From Merdicola sp905200315 (GTDB lineage Bacteria > Bacillota > Clostridia > TANB77 > CAG-508), in NCBI GenBank assembly GCA_902461935.1, contig CABPZP010000006.1:1-64000 (forward strand): a stretch of 64,000 nt of DNA, given 5' to 3'. The translations under genes and the position numbers were made by a program. The notes beneath the pieces were generated by a model. The model made no database searches and was not told the DNA's origin. It saw only the letters and a program-made list of their open reading frames with translations. Shown piece by piece: positions 17,094 to 27,004 of this stretch; the stretch's first letter is position 1, and the number at the start of each line of letters is the position of its first letter.

Positions 17094-17769
17094 TGTAATG
17101 GAAAATGTACAAGCAAATACAAACATTGCAGAAGTAAAAGAGAAGTCTCTATTAGATAAAAGAGAGTTGTATATAAGTTTAAAGAGAGGAGCAGATATAT
17201 TAATTGCTAGTTTAGTTTTAGTAGGATTATTACCATTTATAGCTATTATTTCTGTGCTAATAAAAATAGATTCAAAAGGAAAAGTTTTTTACAAGCAAAC
17301 AAGAATAGGTAAAAATGGAAAATACTTTACAATTTATAAGTTTAGAACAATGGTTTCAGATGCAAATAATTTTAGTAAATATTTTACTAAAGAACAAATG
17401 GAAAAATACAAAATTAACTATAAATTAGACAATGACCCTAGAATAACAAAAATGGGAAAAATACTTAGAAAAACAAGCTTAGATGAGTTACCACAATTAA
17501 TAAATATATTAAAGGGTGATTTATCCATTATTGGACCAAGACCAATAGTAGATGGAGAAATAGAAAAGTATGGCTTAAACAAAAACAAATTATTAAGTGT
17601 AACACCAGGTTTAACAGGAAATTGGGCAGCCAATGGTAGAAGTTGTACAAGTTATGAAGAAAGAATGAAAATGGAACTAGATTATGTTGAAAATATAAGT
17701 TTTAAAATGGACATGGAAATATTTTTTAAAACAATAATATGTGTGTTTAAAAGAAAAGGAGCTATGTAG
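17083..17769 (+). CDS. Undecaprenyl-phosphate sugar-1-phosphate transferase (capsule priming enzyme)
   Basis: This enzyme starts polysaccharide assembly by moving a hexose-1-phosphate from a UDP-sugar onto undecaprenyl phosphate. The 228-residue protein is the short WbaP/EpsL type: a single membrane hairpin (about 38-60), then KVFYKQTRIGKNGKYFTIYKF, RTMVSDA, LRKTSLDELPQLINIL, GDLSIIGPRP and the C-terminal TPGLTGNWAANGRS. RBS GGGGGA precedes it. Which sugar it uses cannot be read from sequence. Glycosyltransferases follow immediately. Confidence 0.92.
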   Translation: MSNNVMENVQANTNIAEVKEKSLLDKRELYISLKRGADILIASLVLVGLLPFIAIISVLIKIDSKGKVFYKQTRIGKNGKYFTIYKFRTMVSDANNFSKYFTKEQMEKYKINYKLDNDPRITKMGKILRKTSLDELPQLINILKGDLSIIGPRPIVDGEIEKYGLNKNKLLSVTPGLTGNWAANGRSCTSYEERMKMELDYVENISFKMDMEIFFKTIICVFKRKGAM

Positions 17770-17770
17770 T

Positions 17771-18628
17771 ATGAAAATTGATATTATATGTCCCTTATAT
17801 AACGCGGAAAAGGACATAGAAAGATTACATAGGGAAATACTTAAGCAAAAAAATGTTGAAATTAATAATATAAAATATATTTTAACAGATAGTAAGGATA
17901 ACACGGAAGAACTTTTAAAAAAACTTAAGATTGAATATACAAAAATAAAGAAAGAAGAATTTTCACACAGCCTTACTAGAGAACAAGCAGCTCTATCTAG
18001 TAAGGCTGATATTGTTGTATTCACAACACAAGACATAATAATTGAAAGAAAAGATTGGTTATATAACCTAACTAAAGACATTTCAGATGGAAAGGTTCAA
18101 GCATGTTTTAGTAGACAACTTTGTACAAATAATACAATAGAAAAGTACACAAGAGAGAAAAACTATCCTAACAAAAGCAGAATAGTATCAAAGGAAAATA
18201 TAAAAGAATTAGGCTTACAAACATTTTTCTTTTCAGATGCCGCTTCTGCAATTAATCGAAAAATTTTTGAAGAACTAAATGGATATGATGGAAAAAATCT
18301 ACCAACAAACGAAGATATGTATATAGCATATAAACTCATAACAAAAGGCTACAAAATAAAATATTGTGCAGATTCAGAAGTGATACACTCACATACATTT
18401 ACATTAAAACAACTATATAAAAGATATTATGATACTGGATTGTTCTTTGGAATGAATAGCTTTTTAGATAAATATGGAACAACAAAAGCAGGAGGAGGAA
18501 TGGCAAAATATATATTAAAAAGAGCAATTCAAGATAAAAATATAAAAGTTTTACTAAATTTTATTCCTAACATGGCAGTAAGATATATTGGAATGAAGAA
18601 AGGAAAAAAAGATGGAAGAAAAAGATAG
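17771..18628 (+). CDS. Family 2 glycosyltransferase (rhamnosyltransferase-like)
   Basis: This 285-residue GT-A fold enzyme probably adds a sugar to the lipid-linked capsule repeat unit on the inner membrane face. It starts MKIDIICPLYNAEKDIERLH, has EFSHSLTREQAALSSKADIVVFTTQDI (a TQD in place of the usual DXD), FFSDAASAINR, and NEDMYIAYKLI. The ATG at 17771 follows AAAGGAGC; the longer frame from 17741 lies within the upstream gene. It overlaps the next gene by 17 nt. Confidence 0.85.
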   Translation: MKIDIICPLYNAEKDIERLHREILKQKNVEINNIKYILTDSKDNTEELLKKLKIEYTKIKKEEFSHSLTREQAALSSKADIVVFTTQDIIIERKDWLYNLTKDISDGKVQACFSRQLCTNNTIEKYTREKNYPNKSRIVSKENIKELGLQTFFFSDAASAINRKIFEELNGYDGKNLPTNEDMYIAYKLITKGYKIKYCADSEVIHSHTFTLKQLYKRYYDTGLFFGMNSFLDKYGTTKAGGGMAKYILKRAIQDKNIKVLLNFIPNMAVRYIGMKKGKKDGRKR

Positions 18629-19571
18629 GTTAGTTTCTATTATTGTTCCTGTATATAATGTAGAAAAATATTTATCAAAATGTATAGAAAGCTTAATAAA
18701 TCAAACTTATACTAATATAGAAATTTTATTAATAAATGATGGATCAACAGATAATAGTAAGAAGATATGCGAACAATTCAAAGAAAAGGATTCAAGAATA
18801 AAGTTAATAAATAAAGAAAATGGTGGACTCTCAGATGCAAGAAATAAAGGCTTGCAAGAAGCAATAGGTAAGTATATTGCATTTGTTGATTCAGATGATT
18901 ATGTAGAAAAAAATTATATTGAAACATTATATTCTTTAATAACGAAATTTAATTCAGAAATAGCTATAGCAGATTTTAGAGTTATAAAAGGTGCAAAAAA
19001 AATAAAAGAAGATGAAACAAAAGAATATTGCATAACCCCCGAAAAAGCAATAGAAGAAATGTTATATTCAGATTTTTACTATATATCAGCTTGTTCTAAA
19101 TTATATAAAAAAGAATTATTTGAAAATGTTGAATTTCCAAAAGGAAAAATGTTTGAAGATGTTGGAACGACTTATAAATTAATTATAAAAGCTAATAAAA
19201 TAGCATGTACAAATAAAAAAATATACAATTATGTAATTAGGAATAATTCAATAACAACCTCAAAGTTTAAAAATGGGCATTACGATTTAATAGAACTAAC
19301 AAATATAATGAGCGAAGATATACTAAAAAAATATCCTAATATGGAAAAGGGCGTATTAAGGAGAAAAATATATGCCAGCATAAGTACATTAAATAGAATG
19401 TTACTATCTAAAGAAACTAAAGTAGATTTAGATTTAGTAAATTATATAAAGAAAACTGGAAAAACAATTTTAAAAGACAACAAAGTACCAAAAAGAGATA
19501 AAATAGCAATTATATTAATAAATTTGAATTTAGATATATACAAAATATTTTTAAAAATATATAAAAAATAG
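18612..19571 (+). CDS. Family 2 glycosyltransferase
   Basis: This is a classical 319-residue GT2 enzyme: VSIIVPVYNVEKYLSKCIES, LLINDGSTDNS, KENGGLSDARNKGL and the metal-binding FVDSDDYVE, followed by FEDVGTTYKLI. It probably extends the capsule repeat unit after the previous transferase. It overlaps the upstream gene by 17 nt and uses the AAAGGAAAAAAAG region as RBS. The donor and linkage are unknown. Confidence 0.9.
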   Translation: MEEKDRLVSIIVPVYNVEKYLSKCIESLINQTYTNIEILLINDGSTDNSKKICEQFKEKDSRIKLINKENGGLSDARNKGLQEAIGKYIAFVDSDDYVEKNYIETLYSLITKFNSEIAIADFRVIKGAKKIKEDETKEYCITPEKAIEEMLYSDFYYISACSKLYKKELFENVEFPKGKMFEDVGTTYKLIIKANKIACTNKKIYNYVIRNNSITTSKFKNGHYDLIELTNIMSEDILKKYPNMEKGVLRRKIYASISTLNRMLLSKETKVDLDLVNYIKKTGKTILKDNKVPKRDKIAIILINLNLDIYKIFLKIYKK

Positions 19572-19581
19572 GAGATATAAA

Positions 19582-20571
19582 ATGGAAAAAATTGATTTTG
19601 TTATACCATGGGTAGATGGAAATGACAAAGCATGGCAAGAAGAAAGAAATAAATACGATGTAAACTCTGGTGCAGATGATAGAAATATAAGATATAGAGA
19701 CTGGGACAATTTAAAATATTGGTTTAGAGGAGTTGAAAAATATGCACCATGGGTAAATAAAATATATTTTATAACATGGGGACATATTCCAGAATGGTTA
19801 AATACTGAAAATGAAAAATTGGTAATAGTAAACCACAAAGACTATATACCAGAAGAATATTTACCAACTTTTAGTTCACATACAATAGAATTAAATATGC
19901 ATAGAATTAAAGGTTTATCTGAAAAATTTGTTTATTTTAATGATGATATGTTTATAAATAATTATGTGAAAGAAGAAGATTTCTTTAAAAATGGCTTACC
20001 ATGTGCTAGTGCAATTTTAAATCCGATTGTTGCAGATGGAAAAGATATAATTCATCATATATTTTTAAATAATATGGAAATAATAAACTCTCATTTTAAT
20101 ATGAAAATATCTATAAAAAATAATAAAGCTAAATGGTTTACATTAAAAAATAGGCAATATTTGTATAGAAACATTGTACTTTTGCCATGGCATAATTTTC
20201 CAGGATTTAAACAATTACATACACCAAATGCTTTTTTGAAAAGTACCTTTGAAACAATATGGAAAAAAGAAGAAGAAATATTAGATAAAACATGTAGAAA
20301 TGCATTCAGGAGTAAAAATGATGTTAGTCAATATGTTTTTAAAGATTGGCAAATAGCAGAAGGAAAATTTTATCCAGCAGATGTAAAAAATGGACAATTT
20401 TATAATATTACTAATGATAATAGTAATATTATAGAAGATATAAAACAAGGAAAACACAAAATGATTTGTTTGAATGATTCAGAAAACATAGATAATTATG
20501 AAAAAGAAAAAGAAATAATAAACAAAGCTTTTGAAGAAAAATTAAGTTCAAAATGCAGTTTTGAAAAATAG
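19582..20571 (+). CDS. Stealth-family capsular polysaccharide phosphotransferase
   Basis: Stealth proteins transfer sugar-1-phosphates to make phosphodiester-linked capsules. The 329-residue protein shows conserved region 1 (KIDFVIPWVDGNDKAWQ), region 2 (IRYRDWDNLKYWFRGVEKYA, PWVNKIYFITWG, IPEWLN), LPTFSSHTIELNMHRI with KFVYFNDDMFI, and region 3 near NFPGFKQLHTPN. It follows a GT2 gene by 10 nt with AGGAG as RBS. It implies a phosphodiester-containing capsule or teichoic-acid-like polymer; acceptor and sugar remain open. Confidence 0.9.
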   Translation: MEKIDFVIPWVDGNDKAWQEERNKYDVNSGADDRNIRYRDWDNLKYWFRGVEKYAPWVNKIYFITWGHIPEWLNTENEKLVIVNHKDYIPEEYLPTFSSHTIELNMHRIKGLSEKFVYFNDDMFINNYVKEEDFFKNGLPCASAILNPIVADGKDIIHHIFLNNMEIINSHFNMKISIKNNKAKWFTLKNRQYLYRNIVLLPWHNFPGFKQLHTPNAFLKSTFETIWKKEEEILDKTCRNAFRSKNDVSQYVFKDWQIAEGKFYPADVKNGQFYNITNDNSNIIEDIKQGKHKMICLNDSENIDNYEKEKEIINKAFEEKLSSKCSFEK

Positions 20572-20582
20572 TAGGAGTTAAA

Positions 20583-21764
20583 ATGAAAAATAAAATTTTA
20601 ATGTTTCTGTTACTATTACCATATATAAAACCAGAATATATATCAACACAATTTCAAACGATAGATAGGATATTAGATTTAGCTTGGGCAATATCATTAT
20701 GTATTATAATATGTTTATATATAAGAGAAATAGTAAAGAAAAATAAAATATCAAAAATAATGCTTGCAATGCTAAGTTATGAGGGAATATTAATATTATC
20801 TACTTTCATAAATAAAGGTGATTTACATAGCTTAATAAGTGAAGTTGTTACTACATTAGGAATTTGTATAGCCATTGAATATTTTATAATGATTTCACCA
20901 AAAGAAACGATAGATTCTATTTTATTTATTTTGAAAATATGGATATATATAAATTTTATTACAGTTTTATTATTTCCAAAAGGCATGTATGTTACAGAAT
21001 TACAAAGTGATAATTTCTTTTTAGGGTATGATAATACTCACATAAAATATATATTGCCAGCAATTTGTTTAGCATTAATAAGCTCGTATTACAAATCAGA
21101 TAAGGTAGATATAAGAACTATTTTTCTAATTACAATATCTGTTTTAACGGTATTTATAAGAAAATCAGCTACGAGTATGATTGGGCTAAGTATAATATTG
21201 TTGTACTTATTAATACCTGCATTAAAAAACAGCAAAGTATTTAACTTTAGAAATTTTTTTATTACATATATAGTTATGTTTATATTAATTGTAATATTTA
21301 GAGTGCAAGATAATTTTAGTTACCTAGTTGAAACAGTATTACATAAATCACTTACATTTACAGGAAGAACAGAAATATGGGATGCATTTATAAAATTAAT
21401 AAAAGAAAAAATAATATTAGGATATGGAGTATTATCTGGAACTCAAAAATCAAATTTAACAGGTATATTTTATGGTGTAGCAACTCATGATAAAATTTTA
21501 GATGTTATGTTTAGTGGTGGAGCTATATTATTAATAAACTATTTTGTTATAAATATTTTAATCGGAAAAAAATTAATGAAAAACAAAGAAAGCGAATTTT
21601 CTAAAATACTATCAATTACGTGGTTTGCTTTTTTTATAATGATGATAACAGAAACCTTAAACCATAATTTAATAACAATGCTTATAATATTATCTTATCA
21701 TGTAGATGACATTATTAAAGAATATAATTTAAAGAAAAATGGAGAAACGAATGCAAAGAACTAA
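20583..21764 (+). CDS. O-antigen polymerase/ligase-like membrane protein (Wzy-like)
   Basis: This 393-residue polytopic protein has about ten to twelve membrane helices and a large outer loop containing GRTEIWDAF and GYGVLSGTQ (about residues 260-285). The loop pattern is typical of Wzy/WaaL-family polymerases that join repeat units outside the membrane. Sequence in this family is poorly conserved, so position in the operon between a transferase and the flippase carries much of the weight. RBS is TAGGAG. It overlaps the next gene by 14 nt. Confidence 0.82.
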   Translation: MKNKILMFLLLLPYIKPEYISTQFQTIDRILDLAWAISLCIIICLYIREIVKKNKISKIMLAMLSYEGILILSTFINKGDLHSLISEVVTTLGICIAIEYFIMISPKETIDSILFILKIWIYINFITVLLFPKGMYVTELQSDNFFLGYDNTHIKYILPAICLALISSYYKSDKVDIRTIFLITISVLTVFIRKSATSMIGLSIILLYLLIPALKNSKVFNFRNFFITYIVMFILIVIFRVQDNFSYLVETVLHKSLTFTGRTEIWDAFIKLIKEKIILGYGVLSGTQKSNLTGIFYGVATHDKILDVMFSGGAILLINYFVINILIGKKLMKNKESEFSKILSITWFAFFIMMITETLNHNLITMLIILSYHVDDIIKEYNLKKNGETNAKN

Positions 21765-23265
21765 AAATAGTATAATTAATTTAATAACAGCATTTATAGG
21801 TCAAATATTTGGTGTAGCTATAAGCTTTTTAACAAGAATGATATTTGTTAAATACTTATCTTCAGAATATTTAGGAATTAATGGCTTATTTACAAATATT
21901 TTAACTATGATTTCACTAGCAGAGCTTGGAGTAGGTTCTGCTATGGTATATAGCTTATATAAACCCATAGCGGAAGAAAATACAGAAAAAATAAAAAGCT
22001 TAATGAATTTATATAAAAAAGCTTATAGAATAATTGGAATTGTAATACTTACATTAGGAATTGGATTTACACCATTTTATAGATATTTAATAAGTGAAGT
22101 GCCTAATATACCTAATTTAGATATTATATATATTCTATTTGTAATAAACACAGGAATTTCGTATTTTTACTCTTACAAACGTTCTTTAATTATTTGCGAC
22201 CAAAAAAAATACATTGCTACAATTTATAGATATGGTTTTTATTTCATATATAATGTTGCACAAATTATTGTGTTAGTTGCAACACAAAATTATATTTTGT
22301 ACCTAATGTGCCAAGTTATTTCAACAGTACTAGAAAATATAGCAATATCTATAAAAGCGAATAAAATGTATCCATATTTAAAAGATAAAAATGCAAAGCC
22401 ATTAGAAAAGCAAGAGTTTAATAAAATTAAGAAAAATGTTTTTGCAATGATGTTCCATAAAATAGGTGGAATGGTGGTAAATTCAACAGATAATATTATT
22501 TTATCAAAATTTGTTGGAATAGTATCTGTTGGAGTATATTCAAATTATTATATGATAATAAATGGTCTTGAATTAGTTACAAATCAAATATTTGATGCGA
22601 TTGTAGCAAGTGTAGGAAATTTAGGTGCTAAGGAGAGCAAAGAAAAAGTTAAATCGGTTTTTGATAAAGTGTTTTTCTTAAATTTCTGGCTATTTTCATT
22701 TTGTGCTATATGTTTAATGTGTGTGTTTAATAATTTTATAGAATTATGGATTGGAAAAGAATATTTATTTGAATTAAGTGTTGTAGTTATAATTGTTATT
22801 GCATTTTATTTAAAAGGAATGAGAAAAACGGTTTTAACATTTAAAGATGCAACAGGAACTTTTTATCAAGATAGATATAAACCTATTTTTGAATCTATAA
22901 TAAATTTAATAGCATCTATAATTTTAGCAAAAAAGTTTGGAGCAGCAGGTGTATTTTTAGGAACTATTATAAGCACATTAACAACATCTATATGGGTTGA
23001 ACCATATGTTTTATATAAATATGTATTTAAAGAAAAATCTTTTACATATTTTTATAAATTAATAATGTACACAATTTTAGGAATTTGTGTATGTGCTCTT
23101 ACATATTGTACATGCTTAAAAATAACATATACAGGAATATTAGCTATAATAATAAAATTAATAATCTGCTTGATAATTCCAAATGTTATTTATATAATAT
23201 TATTTAGAAAAACAGAAGAATTCAAATATTACAAAGGGTTGGTAAATAGAATATGGAAGAAATAG
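21751..23265 (+). CDS. Polysaccharide flippase (Wzx/MOP family)
   Basis: Wzx-type flippases move the undecaprenyl-linked repeat unit across the membrane. The 504-residue protein has about 14 membrane helices and the family opening RTKNSIINLITAFIGQIFG, then FLTRMIFVKYLSSEYLGING and SLAELGVGSAMVYSLY. The ATG at 21751 is preferred to 21739, because GGAGA at 21741-21745 then acts as its RBS and related proteins begin close to MxRTKNS. It overlaps the next gene by 13 nt. Confidence 0.9.
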   Translation: MQRTKNSIINLITAFIGQIFGVAISFLTRMIFVKYLSSEYLGINGLFTNILTMISLAELGVGSAMVYSLYKPIAEENTEKIKSLMNLYKKAYRIIGIVILTLGIGFTPFYRYLISEVPNIPNLDIIYILFVINTGISYFYSYKRSLIICDQKKYIATIYRYGFYFIYNVAQIIVLVATQNYILYLMCQVISTVLENIAISIKANKMYPYLKDKNAKPLEKQEFNKIKKNVFAMMFHKIGGMVVNSTDNIILSKFVGIVSVGVYSNYYMIINGLELVTNQIFDAIVASVGNLGAKESKEKVKSVFDKVFFLNFWLFSFCAICLMCVFNNFIELWIGKEYLFELSVVVIIVIAFYLKGMRKTVLTFKDATGTFYQDRYKPIFESIINLIASIILAKKFGAAGVFLGTIISTLTTSIWVEPYVLYKYVFKEKSFTYFYKLIMYTILGICVCALTYCTCLKITYTGILAIIIKLIICLIIPNVIYIILFRKTEEFKYYKGLVNRIWKK

Positions 23266-23951
23266 AAATAAAAGAGTTATTCAATATATTTTGGAAGAAA
23301 AAGTTTATAATTATAGCTGTTGCAATTATATTTGCTGTTGTAGGTGGTAGCTATAGTGTAAAGTTTAAAAAGCCTATGTATAAAGCTTCTACTACATTAT
23401 TACTTGCACAAAATTATGAACAAGAAAGCAATAAGCAAGAGAATGAAATAACTCAAACAGATATAAGTTTAAACCAAAAACTTGTATCTACATATAGTGA
23501 ACTTGTGAAAAGTAAAACTGTTATAAAAACAGTTTTACAAAATTTAGGAATGGACGAGCAGTTAGAAGAAAAAATTGCAGATAATATAACTGTAAATGCT
23601 GTTTCAGATACACAGGTTATAGAGATTACATATATAAACGAAGATGCAAATATTGCATTCAATATATCAAATGAGCTTTCAAATGTATTTTGTGATAAAG
23701 TTAAAGAAATTTACAATATTAATAATGTTTATATTGTAGATAAAGCAGAAATGCCAGAAGAACCATACAATATTAATCACATAAAAACAACAATTATATT
23801 TGGGCTTGCAGGTGGAGTACTTACATGTGCTATAGTGTTTATACTTAGTTTGTTTGATACAACAGTAAAAACACCAGAAGATGTAGAGAAAAATACAGGA
23901 CTTAATGTTTTAGCACAAGTCCCAGAAATAAAAGTAGGAGGTAAAAAATAA
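23253..23951 (+). CDS. Wzz-like chain-length regulator / BY-kinase activator
   Basis: This is the membrane partner of the bacterial tyrosine kinase encoded next; such pairs control polymer length. The 232-residue protein has two membrane helices (about 17-35 and 177-198) around an outer loop with coiled-coil character (LVSTYSELVKSKTVIKTVLQNLG). It carries a proline-containing segment before TM2 (MPEEPYNINH) and a short cytoplasmic tail (FDTTVKTPEDVEKNTGLNVLAQVP). The stop codon shares one base with the kinase start. Confidence 0.9.
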   Translation: MEEIEIKELFNIFWKKKFIIIAVAIIFAVVGGSYSVKFKKPMYKASTTLLLAQNYEQESNKQENEITQTDISLNQKLVSTYSELVKSKTVIKTVLQNLGMDEQLEEKIADNITVNAVSDTQVIEITYINEDANIAFNISNELSNVFCDKVKEIYNINNVYIVDKAEMPEEPYNINHIKTTIIFGLAGGVLTCAIVFILSLFDTTVKTPEDVEKNTGLNVLAQVPEIKVGGKK

Positions 23952-24799
23952 TGAAAAATGAAATTATAACTTTTAATGATCCAAAATCTCCTATTGCAGA
24001 AGTATTTAAAACTTTAAGAACAAATATGCAATTTATGAGTAATAAAGAAGAAACACTTACTTTGCTTGTTACAAGTACAGTACCAGGAGAGGGGAAAAGC
24101 TGGGTTACCTCAAACTTAGCAGTTGCATTTGCACAAACAGGAAAGAAAGTTGTTATTATAGATTCAGATATGAGAAAGGGGAGACTTCATAATATATTCG
24201 AAATACCAATATATCCAGGTCTTTCAAATTATTTAGCAGAAACAGAGGAAAATAACGAAATTGAAAAATTTATTTATGAAACAGAAGTGGAAAATTTATC
24301 TGTAATTCCAGCAGGAAATGTTCCGCCAAATCCTTCTGAATTATTATCAAGCGAAAAAATGGTAAAAGGTTTAGAAGAATTAAAAGAAAAATTTGATATA
24401 ATATTATTCGATTCTACACCTTGTATGTTAGTTACAGATGCCGTTATTATTTCAAGAATTGTAGATTATACAATTATTGTAAGTAGCCATAAAACAACTA
24501 AAATTGAAGATTTAAAAACTGTTCAAAAGAATATAGAAAATGTAGGTGGTAAAATAGCAGGAGTTGTTATAAATAAAATTCCAACATCTTTAAAAAAATA
24601 TAAAAGTAGATATTACTATTATGGCCATAGAGAAGATGAAAGCAAAAATTACGAAATAAAAAACGAACCTAAAAGAATTGAGAAAAAAGAGAGTAAAATA
24701 GAAATAAAACAAGAACCTAACCAAGAACAAAATTCAGAAAACAAAAGCGAAAATGCAGAAATTATAGACAAAATAGATGAATATTTAAACAAAAATTAA
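23951..24799 (+). CDS. BY-type protein tyrosine kinase (CpsD/CapB)
   Basis: This cytoplasmic autophosphorylating kinase regulates capsule synthesis. The 282-residue product has Walker A PGEGKSWVTSNLA, Walker A' VVIIDSDMRKGRLH, and Walker B IILFDSTPC. A tyrosine cluster (KYKSRYYYYGHRED, about 213-226) is the usual phosphorylation site, followed by a charged low-complexity tail. Here the cluster is not at the extreme C terminus: roughly 55 residues rich in Glu, Lys and Asn follow it. It is translationally coupled to the Wzz-like gene. Confidence 0.92.
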   Translation: MKNEIITFNDPKSPIAEVFKTLRTNMQFMSNKEETLTLLVTSTVPGEGKSWVTSNLAVAFAQTGKKVVIIDSDMRKGRLHNIFEIPIYPGLSNYLAETEENNEIEKFIYETEVENLSVIPAGNVPPNPSELLSSEKMVKGLEELKEKFDIILFDSTPCMLVTDAVIISRIVDYTIIVSSHKTTKIEDLKTVQKNIENVGGKIAGVVINKIPTSLKKYKSRYYYYGHREDESKNYEIKNEPKRIEKKESKIEIKQEPNQEQNSENKSENAEIIDKIDEYLNKN

Positions 24800-24813
24800 G
24801 GGAGAAATTTTAA

Positions 24814-25575
24814 ATGATAGATATGCATACACATATTCTTCCAAATATAGACGATGGATCTGAAAGTATGGAAGAAACGATAAAAATGTTAAAAGAAGCT
24901 AAAGAAGCGGGATTTACAGATATTATTACAACTTCGCATTATATAGAAAATAGTTACGATATAACTAAAAGAGAAAGAAAAAATATAATAAATGAAATTA
25001 AATCTAAATCAGATATTGAAAATATAAATATAAAACTATATAATGGGGCAGAAGCATATATTAGCAATAATATTTATGAATTAATAGAAAAGGAAGAATT
25101 GCCGACTTTAAATAATTCAAAATATTTACTAATGGAACTCCCAATGAACAATAAAGTATTATATTTAGAAAATGTTATATACTCTCTTGAAAGTAAAGGA
25201 ATAACCCCTATAATTGCACACCCAGAACGATATTCATATGTTCAAAAAGATATAAAATTTGCAGAAGAATTAGTTGAAAGGGGAGTTTTGTTTCAAGCTA
25301 ACTATGGAAGTATAATTGGAAAGTATGGAAATGATGCTTCTAAATGTGTTAAGAAATTATTAAAAAAGAAACTAATTCATTTCTTAGGAACAGATACCCA
25401 TAAAAGTAATAGTATATATACACAAATGAATATAATATTAAAAAAACTAGAGAAAATAACTGGAAAAGAATATTTAGAATTGCTTTCTGTAATAAATCCT
25501 GAAATTGTTATAAATAATGGAAATGTTGAAAGTAAAATAAATATAAAAAAATCCGGTTTATTCGGAAAGAGGTAA
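24814..25575 (+). CDS. PHP-domain protein-tyrosine phosphatase (CpsB/YwqE)
   Basis: This manganese-dependent phosphatase removes phosphate from the BY-kinase tyrosine cluster. The 253-residue protein starts with the metal-binding MIDMHTHILPNIDDGS (H5, H7), has TTSHYIENSYD, PIIAHPERYSYV and FLGTDTHKSNSIY, the four PHP motifs in order. RBS is GGGAGA. It completes the kinase-modulator-phosphatase trio of the capsule operon. Confidence 0.92.
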   Translation: MIDMHTHILPNIDDGSESMEETIKMLKEAKEAGFTDIITTSHYIENSYDITKRERKNIINEIKSKSDIENINIKLYNGAEAYISNNIYELIEKEELPTLNNSKYLLMELPMNNKVLYLENVIYSLESKGITPIIAHPERYSYVQKDIKFAEELVERGVLFQANYGSIIGKYGNDASKCVKKLLKKKLIHFLGTDTHKSNSIYTQMNIILKKLEKITGKEYLELLSVINPEIVINNGNVESKINIKKSGLFGKR

Positions 25576-25580
25576 TTAAA

Positions 25581-26945
25581 TTGAGAAAATACTTTGGAAC
25601 AGATGGAATTAGAAGAATTGCTAACACAGACTTAACACCAGAACTTGTTTATAAAGTTGCAAAAGCCGGAGCATATGTGCTTTCAAAACACACAGACCAT
25701 GCGCCAACTATATTAATAGGAAGAGATACTAGACTTTCTGGAACACTTATAGAAAGTGCGATGACAGCAGGCTTTCTAAGTTATGGAGCAAATGTAAAAT
25801 TACTTGGAGTTATACCAACACCCGCAGTTGCATATTTAACAAAAAAATTAAAAGCAGATGCAAGTGTTGTGATATCTGCTTCACACAATACATTTGAATT
25901 TAACGGAATTAAATTTTTTAGTAATAAAGGAATGAAAATTCCAGATAGTCTTGAAGAAGAAATAGAAGAGGTAATGGAATCTGGAAAATTAGAGGAACTT
26001 ACTGCTAAAAATGAAAAAATTGGAGTTTCAGAAATTAGAGAAGATTTAATAGATGAATATGTGTATTTCTTTAGAAAAAATTTTGATGAAGATATAGAAA
26101 ACAATAACAGAGAAGGTTTCAAAGTATTAATAGATACTGCAAATGGAGCAACATACAAGGTTGCGGAAAAGGTATTTACAAGTTTAGGAATTGAACATAA
26201 AATTATAAACAATAAGCCAGATGGAATAAATATAAACAAAAATTGTGGTTCAACACATCTTGAAATGCTTCAAGATGAAGTTGTAAAGGAAAATTTTAAT
26301 TTAGGAATTGCATACGATGGAGATGGTGACAGATGTTTAGCAGTTGATGAAAATGGAAATATTATAGATGGAGATAAAATACTAGCTGTAATATCAAATT
26401 ATATGAAGAAAAATGGAACACTTAATAAAAACACACTTGTTGCAACTGTTATGAGCAATTTAGGTTTAAATAAATACGCAGAAAAAAATAACATTAATTT
26501 TATTCAAACAAATGTTGGAGATAGGTATGTTCTTGAACAAATGTTAAAAGATGGGTACAATATTGGAGGAGAACAATCTGGTCATGTTATATTATTAGAC
26601 TATAATCCTACAGGAGATGGAATATTAACTTCTTTAATGCTAATAAAAATTATATTAGAAGAAAATAAAACCGCTTCTGAGGTATGCAATATAGTAAAAA
26701 TATTTCCACAAGTTTTAGTAAACGCAAAAGTTGATTCAAGCAAAAAAGATATGTATAAAGATGATAAAGAAATAAAGCAAAAAATTGAATCAATAGAAAA
26801 AGAATTTAGTGGAAATGGAAGAACATTAATAAGACCTTCTGGAACAGAACCTTTAGTTAGGGTAATGATAGAAGGAGAAAACATAAATGAAATAACTAAA
26901 AGAGCTAATGAACTTGCTAAACTTATTAAAGAAAAATTAAATTAA
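25581..26945 (+). CDS. glmM: Phosphoglucosamine mutase
   Basis: GlmM interconverts glucosamine-6-phosphate and glucosamine-1-phosphate on the way to UDP-GlcNAc, feeding peptidoglycan and capsule. The 454-residue protein begins RKYFGTDGIRRIAN and carries the phosphoserine loop ISASHNTFEFNGIK (S101; NT where NP is usual), the metal loop YDGDGDRCLAVD and the phosphate-binding RPSGTEPLVRVM. The start is TTG at 25581 with AGAGG 8 nt upstream. It lies 5 nt after the phosphatase gene, so the capsule operon probably extends into it. Confidence 0.95.
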   Translation: MRKYFGTDGIRRIANTDLTPELVYKVAKAGAYVLSKHTDHAPTILIGRDTRLSGTLIESAMTAGFLSYGANVKLLGVIPTPAVAYLTKKLKADASVVISASHNTFEFNGIKFFSNKGMKIPDSLEEEIEEVMESGKLEELTAKNEKIGVSEIREDLIDEYVYFFRKNFDEDIENNNREGFKVLIDTANGATYKVAEKVFTSLGIEHKIINNKPDGININKNCGSTHLEMLQDEVVKENFNLGIAYDGDGDRCLAVDENGNIIDGDKILAVISNYMKKNGTLNKNTLVATVMSNLGLNKYAEKNNINFIQTNVGDRYVLEQMLKDGYNIGGEQSGHVILLDYNPTGDGILTSLMLIKIILEENKTASEVCNIVKIFPQVLVNAKVDSSKKDMYKDDKEIKQKIESIEKEFSGNGRTLIRPSGTEPLVRVMIEGENINEITKRANELAKLIKEKLN

Positions 26946-27004
26946 TGTTAAATGAATATAAACACATAGGTTACTTTTTTATAAGATAGAAAGAAGGATT
27001 AAAT